A stretch of DNA of 64,000 nt from Tubiluchus corallicola. Its lineage: Eukaryota > Priapulida > Priapulimorpha > Priapulimorphida > Tubiluchidae. The notes beneath the pieces are model-generated. The model did no database searches. It had not been told where the DNA came from and worked only from the letters and a program-made list of their open reading frames with translations. Numbering within the stretch: the first letter of the stretch is position 1; the number at the start of each line of letters is the position of its first letter. The stretch spans positions 53,501 through 117,500 of the forward strand of contig JAQGDQ010000619.1 in NCBI GenBank assembly GCA_030141605.1. Reading direction: 5' to 3'. The translations under genes and the position numbers were made by a program. This document shows, piece after piece, positions 58,601 through 64,000 of this stretch.

Positions 58601-60386
58601 GAAAGGTAGCACACCTGTAAATTAATCAATACTTAAATTTTGTTTTTATAATTGTAATTTAATTTTAATTGTTACGAAAGAATTGTGAATTTCCAAGTTT
58701 TCATTGGAAACTTACGTAATTTTCAAACATTGAACTTTTAAAGCGTAAATGGTTGTAGTTCTGAGCCGATTAAATTACTGATTAAAAAATTCCATTTTGT
58801 GGTATGGTAAGCTTACCACTGAAGTAATCTCCAATGAGTATATAAGTTATAACAGACTGGCAGTACTTATAAATAATTGTTCTGTGAACTTTGACACTAA
58901 AATTGTGTCGTACTTGTCACTACTATTGCCGCGTACATCTTCTTCTTCTTCTTCGCAGCTTTTCCCTATGCGGGGCCACCGTTGTGAATGAGTCTTCTCC
59001 ATGCATTCCTGTTGTTGACCATCTCTTCATTTATGTCTTCCCTTCCCACATGATCTTCACCGACTCTTCTTTTCAGGTGTCCATACCATCGCAATCTTGC
59101 GAGGCTTCCACTACTTTTACTGTTCCTCTGATATTATTATTTCTAATTTTATCTCTTCTTGTTATTCCCACCATCCATCTCAACATCCTCATCTCCACCA
59201 CACCCATTTTCTTCTCTTCTGTCTTCTTTAGAGAAGCTGCTTCCAGCCCATAGATTAGAGCGGGTCTGACCACTTCTTTGTGGACTTTACCTTTAAGTCT
59301 CACCGACTCATTCATAGAAGGTTTTGGTGCAGTTTTTACAGGCGGATGCCCTTCCTGACCCTAACCCTCCCTAGTGGCTAGGTTCCCCCCAGAGACTATT
59401 GCCACATATATCTTGGCATTAAAATACATTTGTGTTTCTTCTGTTTAAGGCTGGATGTGCTGCATTCCTACATCATGGAACTGTTTCCATCTGCTGTTCG
59501 GCGGGACCAGTTTGTGGAAAGAGCTACGTATCACATTCCGAAAAGCGGCGTGCAGTCGTTATCAAAAGTGTTTGCATGCTTAGAGAAAGGTAGATAGCAA
59601 TTATGCTACTTCGAGTTCAATTCTCGACCACGTAGATATTTTGAATTACTTTTTCGATGCAGTGAATTGAGTCAGTTGGCAGCTTCAGGAAAAAGAGTTT
59701 GGGCAGAAGGACGCAAAGTCACATGGACGCGAGTAACTTTTTGGTAATGAGAGGTGTAATTGTTAACATTCTTTCTGAAGCAGGTGTTGTTAGCAGGCCA
59801 AAATTTTTTGTTAAAGAATTCCACAGCTAAGAGGTCCGAGGAAAAAGACTGGATTTATGAAGTTGAAACTCTGGATTTAAGAATGTCCAGGGTAAATATG
59901 TGAAAAGCAGCAGCAAAATGGGTATTATAAGCAAAGAAGCTGCATATTTGAAATTTCATGATTTGATTATTATATTGATTCCTAGTAATATTGCCACAAT
60001 ATACAAACTATTTTTTATGCCAAACTTGTGTGCAAATTTAAAATGATATATTTTCAACATGAATGTAGGTTTTTTTCGTTTTTCTCTGTGATTTTGCAGC
60101 AATTTGATGCTCAAGTTGAAGACCATGTTTTCCTCAAGTATTTTATTTGTTATGAAAACAATCTGTCTTTTCTCATAGCCTATGACATCCTTCATTTGCA
60201 TGGAAGCATAAACGGGATTATTGACTTCTTGCTTGTTTGTATGTGTGCAGTTTTTATATGCAGTATTTTTTATTGTTAGGTAAAGAACACGGCATCGAAC
60301 AGTATAGCTTCAGTCAGTCAACTCTGGAACATGTTTTTCTACAATTTGCCAAAATGCAGTATGAAGGAGATTTAGCACAAACATAA
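49436..60386 (+). CDS. ABCA5: ABCA5-group ABC transporter, last four coding exons (3' partial)
   Basis: Joining 49436-49647, 58516-58605, 59450-59589 and 60280-60386 gives 182 aa in one frame (phases 2, 2, 1). It starts at LSFAMSLLGG just after where the LSGGxxRK signature should be. It then carries Walker B with its glutamate (IVLLDEPSTGMDP), the H-loop (LLTTHSMEEAD), and the ABCA regulatory tail: LRCLGSTQHLKSKYGGGYLLEIK, then IPKSGVQSLSKVF, then YSFSQSTLEHVFLQFAK. This is the C-terminal half of the second nucleotide-binding domain. The SKYG..YLLEIK and IPKxxVQSLS patterns fit the ABCA5/6/8/9/10 group, of which invertebrates usually have the ABCA5 type. Family members are membrane lipid transporters, ABCA5 being lysosomal/endosomal. 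Upstream exons were not found. Confidence 0.85.
49755..49842. repeat. (TTCA)n microsatellite
   Basis: About 20 units of cattcattcatt type with a few ttcg variants. Confidence 0.9.
49905..50955. repeat. 35-bp minisatellite, ~30 copies
   Basis: The unit starts ccttgtttcaagtgtatacc; the main variable site reads tata, taca or tgta. It begins about 260 bp after the ABCA exon donor and abuts the 5S-headed SINE. Confidence 0.95.
50976..51094 (+). rRNA. 5S rRNA-derived SINE head (pseudogene)
   Basis: Compared with my recollection of animal 5S it carries roughly ten substitutions (e.g. acataga for acgtagg, ctagga for ctggga) and is fused to a SINE body. It is therefore not a ribosomal gene. Confidence 0.8.
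50976..51525 (+). mobile_element. 5S rRNA-headed SINE (SINE3 type), near full length
   Basis: The first ~119 nt (50976-51094) are clearly 5S rRNA-derived, with the internal A box (gaagttaagcaaca) and C box (ggatgagtgaccgcctagga) largely kept. About 430 bp of GC-richer body follow, ending gatgcc/gacgccaac. A partial body and tail copy without the head is at 56829-56951. It is transcribed, if at all, by Pol III through the 5S-type promoter. The body family was not matched to a named SINE. Confidence 0.85.
51540..51859. other. Unassigned intronic sequence
   Basis: Nothing recognised apart from a small duplicated word (gatacgtag) near 51728-51765. Confidence 0.4.
51860..52510 (-). mobile_element. 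LINE C-terminal fragment with 3' UTR and (TGAATA)n tail
   Basis: The minus-strand frame includes LTRLRISSHTLCIERGRY and a CSYC-x-HLVIFY knuckle (C-x2-C...H), the typical end of a non-LTR ORF2 protein. The 3' UTR runs to a gaatatgaatat tail at about 51865-51897. Stops upstream of 52510 show 5' decay. Confidence 0.7.
52515..53007. promoter_or_regulatory. Region immediately upstream of the GT92 gene
   Basis: This should hold the GT92 promoter and 5' UTR. It is AT-rich, with no clear TATA box or CpG cluster. An in-frame TAG lies a few codons before the ATG. Confidence 0.35.
53008..54621 (+). CDS. GT92 family glycosyltransferase, intronless, 537 aa
   Basis: Predicted type II Golgi protein: a short cytosolic tail, a signal anchor at about residues 5-26, then a variable stem. 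The GT92 (DUF23) domain spans about 255-505. It opens FGICVPSLFGDVSPLSIIEF and contains NAQLACVQDCLYRNMYKF. The DxD metal motif is D365-F-D367 in FQDFDEFILP, and the domain ends near FMHIHYVDRAF. Characterised members (C. elegans GALT-1, plant GALS) are inverting beta-galactosyltransferases. The substrate here is unknown. The stem holds an exact-length 33-residue duplication (77-109 and 110-142). At least eight N-glycosylation sequons are present. An in-frame stop upstream supports the ATG, which has G at -3. The open frame and intact motif suggest a working gene. It lies in an ABCA intron on the same strand. Confidence 0.92.
   Translation: MKLHLKPVIFIMLLCLAIGNISLITFRKDVKSVNARRIIADSHKTVTHKVLRFTKSDNNKTPALRDRSSTFTFVTGIDASNVSSVYSNDNVVSKSSSTGGTGVDAVWYRIDASNVSSVYSNDNVVSKSSSTGGTGMDAVWHRIDGTNTALYSAFYDHRTNRTVRVIGVSERERLKNDSYFCHLAHRDGNYSMIIMAKLYPMGSVRFRSTTTIFNCELPVEHQQIPHFVSVSLSQAVPSSSRISIQAIRMLTNARKMFGICVPSLFGDVSPLSIIEFLEMSKILGAEQVFLYVGSVPKKTLSAINFYVKSGFVVVQKWGLRTKFISDGISTAQGKKWPVNYNAQLACVQDCLYRNMYKFSYLAFQDFDEFILPKEHSGWPDLMRDLESQSNAIMNITGYVFRNNYAYYNATPESEQNNLSANLVLKRTKLVSSGRFYDIYTRSKVIVKPENLLFMHIHYVDRAFAQIANKYRDFEVPTSVASLHHAKLWRTGAPLREPKVTQGMPYVPKHAKKWLKHLVKNVQDTVQNVTELGLQHFN
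53236..53433 (+). repeat. In-frame 99-bp tandem duplication within the GT92 stem
   Basis: Units 53236-53334 and 53335-53433 differ at only about three bases (two cause V/M and Y/H changes). Each unit encodes IDASNVSSVYSNDNVVSKSS and 13 more residues. Confidence 0.95.
54636..54876 (+). repeat. 92-bp tandem repeat in the GT92 3' region
   Basis: Two full units and a partial one, starting ataatggtaaagcctactta. Each linker contains a copy of ttgaaacaccttgttaagaa and cgtac, which also occurs in the GT92 coding end (54547-54571). Confidence 0.9.
54880..55489. other. Unassigned intronic sequence downstream of GT92
   Basis: Probably includes the GT92 3' UTR. No clean AATAAA signal or other feature seen. 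Confidence 0.4.
55490..56510. repeat. 69-bp tandem repeat, ~15 copies
   Basis: The unit starts attcactacagtgtatcgta. Variants include an insertion aaagtaga after ctac in some copies. The period is divisible by three, so minus-strand frames stay open; these are not proteins. Confidence 0.93.
56566..56820. repeat. Tandem duplication, ~125-bp unit x2
   Basis: Adjacent copies containing taggaaagctgtgtttagtc and ctgttattaataacttgctg, about 95% alike by eye. Confidence 0.85.
56829..56951 (+). mobile_element. 5S-SINE tail fragment
   Basis: Matches 51380-51524 of the 5S-headed SINE, with a ~12-bp deletion near 56840, and lacks the head. Confidence 0.8.
56952..57510. other. Unassigned intronic sequence
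   Basis: A short direct repeat (atgccgtgaggccgcgttaa) occurs near 57203-57241. Nothing else recognised. Confidence 0.4.
57515..57848. repeat. (TTCA)n microsatellite
   Basis: About 80 units with ttcagtca, aatcaatca and caccc variants. Ser/Phe/Ile/His frames across it are artefacts. Confidence 0.95.
58516..58605 (+). CDS. ABCA exon, start of C-terminal regulatory tail
   Basis: Acceptor TTTTCAG at 58515. The 90-nt exon encodes CLGSTQHLKSKYGGGYLLEI and on to GDSE, with both split Arg codons (AG/G) completed correctly. Donor GTAGCA at 58606. Confidence 0.88.
58940..59400 (-). mobile_element. RTE-like LINE C-terminal fragment, copy 2
   Basis: The minus-strand frame reads SVRLKGKVHKEVVRPALIYG, then TEEKKMGVVEMRMLRWMVGI and TRRDKIRN. 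A frame break follows (the KIQEARLRWYGHL segment is disrupted), then NRNAWRRLIHNG-like sequence and a (GAA)n tail at about 58940. It is a sister to 39868-40290 and lies in the intron before ABCA exon 59450. Confidence 0.82.
59450..59589 (+). CDS. ABCA exon, regulatory tail
   Basis: Acceptor TTTAAG at 59449. It encodes LDVLHSYIMELFPSAVRRDQ and IPKSGVQSLSKVFACLEK. Donor GTAGAT at 59590. Confidence 0.88.
60280..60386 (+). CDS. ABCA terminal exon
   Basis: Acceptor TTGTTAG at 60279. It encodes GKEHGIEQYSFSQSTLEHVF, then LQFAKMQYEGDLAQT and TAA at 60384-60386. A weak ATTAAA lies near 60404; the true polyadenylation site is unknown. Confidence 0.88.
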
Positions 60387-60769
60387 TTTCTTATTACGTT
60401 GATTATTAAAACTCATCAGATCTGTGACGTCCCCAGAAGGAGGGTCTACGGACCTTGTTATTACCTCTGTTGTGGGGGTACCCCAGACACTTCTTTCGTG
60501 GTTTGAAACTGACGAATAATATGCATCTACAGACAAAGTTAATAATAGTAAGCTGACAGATCTATTTTGCATGATTGCATGAATTGAACATTTACCAAAC
60601 TGCAAGTGCTTGCAAAAATCTCTTTATATTATGTATAATACAGTTAGTAGGTGAAAATTGTGTTTATAATATGTGAAGGATGGATAGTGGAAGAGGACAT
60701 CATGCATTTAAGAATGGTGGGGGGCTGTAAAAGAGTTCCATTACAGGCTCTTGTTCTTGGCAGTATTTT

Positions 60770-61130
60770 TGCACCCACATTCCAAATAAACGACAAAATT
60801 ACATAGACACATGCAAGCCAGAAGCGGTTAAAGATATATTGAAAATAAGACTGAATATGCTTAACGTTAAAGGGAACTACAAGAATGAGTTTAAGGATCA
60901 GCTGTTATGCCCAGTGTGTGGGGAAGATGATGATACTACAGAACATATGCTTAGATGTGACAGATATGGAGAATGGAAAAAATTTGAACTCAGATGTATT
61001 AATGAACAGTGAAAAGGAAGGATTGCTAGAAATTAGAAATCTAGTGAACGAATGTATGGAATACAGGATAAAGACGAATAAAGACATTAAACTTGGAAAA
61101 GACAAATAAAAGATCAGCGTTATAGAAGAA
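60770..61130 (+). mobile_element. LINE C-terminal fragment
   Basis: The frame reads KPEAVKDILKIRLNMLNVKG and LLCPVCGEDDDTTEHMLRC, a CPxC...HxxxxC knuckle typical of a non-LTR ORF2 terminus. A stop then interrupts it, and the continuation LLEIRNLVNECMEYR is in another frame. Decayed. Confidence 0.75.
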
Positions 61131-61873
61131 TAGACTTTACACCCTATAAAGGTGCCCGCCTCTGATAGGTGGAGAGAGTCGAGTATGGCAATCGCTAAAT
61201 AATCACACAAAAGCATCCAACATTCAGACATGATGGTAGTGCATAGAGTTTCCTGTACAGTGAATGTCAGTTCGACACTAACTGCCGGAAATAGACGTGA
61301 ATTTATTCACACTTGTGGCGATAAGTCCGAATACGTTTATAGCCGTACGTTAAACATGGTCTAATGGGGTTCGAGAAAATGTAACAATGAAACGTGGTCA
61401 CAGCAGAAACGTCACGATGGATTCACGGAACTTAAGAGACTCAACTTGGACATCTAACTGACAGCAAACAGGAGGGAAAGTCCACCTTCCCCAGAGACGA
61501 AGAAAAAATGTAACTCACGCTAACTTTTCATGATCATCTGACCTGACCAACACCTTGGCTCCTTGTTTAAGTAGGGTTTTAACTATTTAACCCAGTTCTT
61601 GTGCTGCCATCTATCACACAATAGATGAAGAAACTAGGAAATTGTCCATAAGTCAGTTTTTCTAGTTATTCAGATATCTTAAGTGTCCATTTCATTTTGA
61701 TACCAAGTTCATCACTCTATGTTATTTCTAAGTTGAGATAATCCACATTGAAGTTGAGGTGCAGGCTACACACTGAAAACATAATCTTGAAAAAATCACT
61801 GTTAAAGTTTGTCATTGTTTTTTTGTTGCATTTCTACAAACGGTTAGCAGCCGTGCAAATATTGGTTACTGTG
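61130..61873. other. Unassigned sequence
   Basis: Probably further LINE 3' UTR at first; nothing else recognised. Confidence 0.35.
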
Positions 61874-62022
61874 GACTTCGCAAGATCATGCAGGTTTATG
61901 ATGTCACAAGATCATTGATTGGCAGGCTTATGATGTCACAAGATCATCGATTGGCAGGTTTATGATGTCACAAGATCATTGATTGGCAGGTTTACGGTGT
62001 CACAAGATCATTGATTGGCAGG
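61874..62022. repeat. ~32-bp tandem repeat x5
   Basis: The unit contains caggtttatgatgtcacaag and atcattgattgg. Confidence 0.88.
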
Positions 62023-62029
62023 TTTAGTT

Positions 62030-63880
62030 CCAAGCTTTTTACACTCATCAAACTACAAATAGTTAATCTGAAAAACTGAAAATGATCAACTTGCATTAAC
62101 TGACTAACTGACTAACTAACTGACTTGGGTTCCTGTCTCTTTATGGCTTCATTTGCATCTGAATTTTATCAACTTTTCTCATTGATTTAGCTCAATCTGA
62201 GACGTACTGCCTTGCGTCGTAAAATATAATCTTCCTTTTTACAACTTTTTGCACGCGTTTGTGACATCTCTTATGACGAAATGGATCCTCTTCCTTCTAA
62301 TCCTCAGAATTAGCAAAAGCGTTACAGATTTCTCATACAAATGATTGAAAAGAAAATGTGGGTAGTTCTGGTAGGTGGTCAGTAGGCCTACAGTGGACCT
62401 ACAGTGTAAAATTGTGTCCATCAAAGTTTGAGATGTTTCTAAAGTTCCAACAAACAAACTCCTGTGATGAACTGTGGTAGTTGAAATACTCGTGTTTCTT
62501 AGGGACTTGAGATTCAACTTACAATATACTTTTTGAGAAAAGACAACAATTGTTGTTGAAAATGTTGATGATAATTGTATTTTTATTATGTTGTTATTTA
62601 CGGACTAGCTGCTAGCAGTTACTTCTAAATTTATATCTAAATAAATTGTCCTTCTTCGACTTGATATTTTGGTGATTTCATACTCTTGGGAAGCTGTGTT
62701 GATGAAGAATACTTTTAAGATGACATTTTAACTGCTTACCAGACTTTTTTCTATACTAATGTCAAAGTTCATTGTTATTTGTGTTGATAATCTTTTGCGT
62801 TTTTACATTATAATTGCACTCATTATCTAAACAGTTTATTTTTATAGTTTTTTTTGTAAATCTTATAAATTATGTTTGTAAGAAGTGTCATTTTTAATTA
62901 AGGTTGTTAATTACTAATTACGTACTTACTAATTATTTATGTACAAGCAATCAAGTGGTATATATATTAAGATTCATTTGTATACAGAAGTGATAAATGT
63001 GATGGTTTGTTTTACAATAATAAACTGGTTGATCGTTATTATAAATGCTGTTTTATGACTGTGTCACTGACGTCATTTAAACGCATAAACCTGTATAGAA
63101 ATCTAGAATACTTTTGTCTCATCACACTGACCCCTAGTGGCAAAAAAAGGCTCGTTTGTGGAACCAATTGTAAAAATGCACCCCTATTCCAGTTGCCTCG
63201 TCTTGTTGGTTTATTGCTTCTTACCAGCCACGATCAGGTTTCAGAACCCAGCCTTGAGGTTTGTATTTATGAGGCTGGCTAACAGAAACATGTGGGGCGG
63301 ATCTAGTTCGGGGGTGTCTTGTTGTTCTCGGTACTGCGTTGAAAGACAGGCTAATACTTGCAAGGATACGCAAATATTTACAGTTGTTTGTGACTTTTGT
63401 GAATCGAAAGTCTAAATGAGAAGTTTTTCAGATTTAGAGGTGCTCTCTGCAGTTGAAAAAGCAAACCGACCATCCTTAAGCTAACTCTATTAATAAACCA
63501 TCGGTGGAGTGTGTTCATTCTCTTACACATGAACAGTTGTTTCCTCGTTGCCTGATATTATAATTGTGAGTTCGTAGCAAGAAAAATTGGTTTTGTGTTT
63601 CGAAAAAAATGAAGATGTGAAAATTTTCTCGGATGCATTTCTTGTCTAATGTAAGTGCGTTTATAAATATTTGTATGTATCTTGGATATTAAAACGATAG
63701 TAGAGTAATTTATACTTACAATAAGATAGTAAAGGGCCATGCGAATTTGCATTTCTTAATTAATCCAATTACCTTTTGTATCCGATCTTCGATCATGATT
63801 TTTGCTGGTGTCTTAAAAAGTTTATAGACAGACTAGCACTTGGGGATGTTAATATGATTCTTATATAAAATATGAGAATA
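62030..63880. other. Unassigned flank
   Basis: AT-rich with no recognised exon. The overlapping frames at 63007-63415 have no family signature. Confidence 0.4.
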
Positions 63881-63887
63881 CGTCAAG

Positions 63888-64000
63888 TAAGGAGAAAGAG
63901 AGGGGGACAGAGACACACAGAGAGAGAGGGAGGGATAGAGAGAGAGAAAAGGAGAGACAGAGAGAGAGAGAAGGAGAGAAAGAGACAGAGAGGGAGAGAG
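63888..64000. repeat. (GA)n-rich tract at window edge
   Basis: Purine-only degenerate GA repeat running off the right edge. Confidence 0.9.

Noticed and set aside
60028-60279. Possible extra ABCA exon between 59589 and 60280
   Set aside because: The flanking exons join in phase with conserved sequence on both sides, and this frame does not resemble ABCA.
63007-63415. Overlapping ~90-codon frames near the right edge
   Set aside because: No domain, no splice-supported structure and no bias distinguishing one frame.

Overview
The window is AT-rich, intron-bearing metazoan DNA. Coding blocks end in GT-AG splice sites with matching phases. Fragments of non-LTR retrotransposons, SINEs (one with a 5S rRNA head, one with a tRNA-like head) and DNA-transposon MITEs are scattered everywhere. 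By eye about a fifth of the window is tandem repeat. The mix (GT92 and GT49 glycosyltransferases, an ABCA5-type transporter, CR1/RTE-like LINEs) fits a marine invertebrate, probably a lophotrochozoan such as a mollusc. The phylum is my inference; nothing here is prokaryotic.

Three protein-coding genes can be supported. (1) On the minus strand, 28662 down to 2413, is a three-exon GT49 (B4GAT1/LARGE-type) glycosyltransferase of 741 aa. Its exons at 26920-28662, 14670-14796 and 2413-2768 join in frame across two ~12 kb introns. (2) On the plus strand are the last four coding exons of an ABCA5-group ABC transporter: 49436-49647, 58516-58605, 59450-59589 and 60280-60386. They carry Walker B, the H-loop and the C-terminal regulatory tail; the exons for Walker A and the signature motif were not found in the window. 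(3) An intronless 537-aa GT92 glycosyltransferase at 53008-54621 lies on the same strand inside the 8.9 kb ABCA intron.

Layout. 1-2400: 3' flank of the GT49 gene with two hAT-like elements. 2.4-28.7 kb: the GT49 gene. Its introns hold MITEs, LINE and RT fragments, a tRNA-Thr-like sequence, a 0.9 kb pentanucleotide array next to exon 2, and minisatellites. 28.7-49.4 kb: no gene recognised. This part holds a large inverted repeat made of a LINE, two copies of a transposon carrying a GA microsatellite, a tRNA-headed SINE, and long 56-bp and 64-bp arrays with higher-order structure. 49.4-60.4 kb: the ABCA 3' end with the nested GT92 gene, a 5S-headed SINE and several minisatellites. 60.4-64 kb: LINE debris and flank with nothing else recognised.

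Both glycosyltransferases are predicted type II Golgi enzymes, so they may act in the same secretory glycosylation system. No operon-like link is implied. The best leads are the nested GT92 gene, which shows a fresh 99-bp in-frame duplication and has its 3' coding tail copied into a downstream repeat; the DxE variant of the GT49 metal motif; four unrelated minisatellites that each evolved higher-order periodicity; and repeated links between retrotransposon 3' tails and long microsatellites. I found no convincing wholly new gene system.
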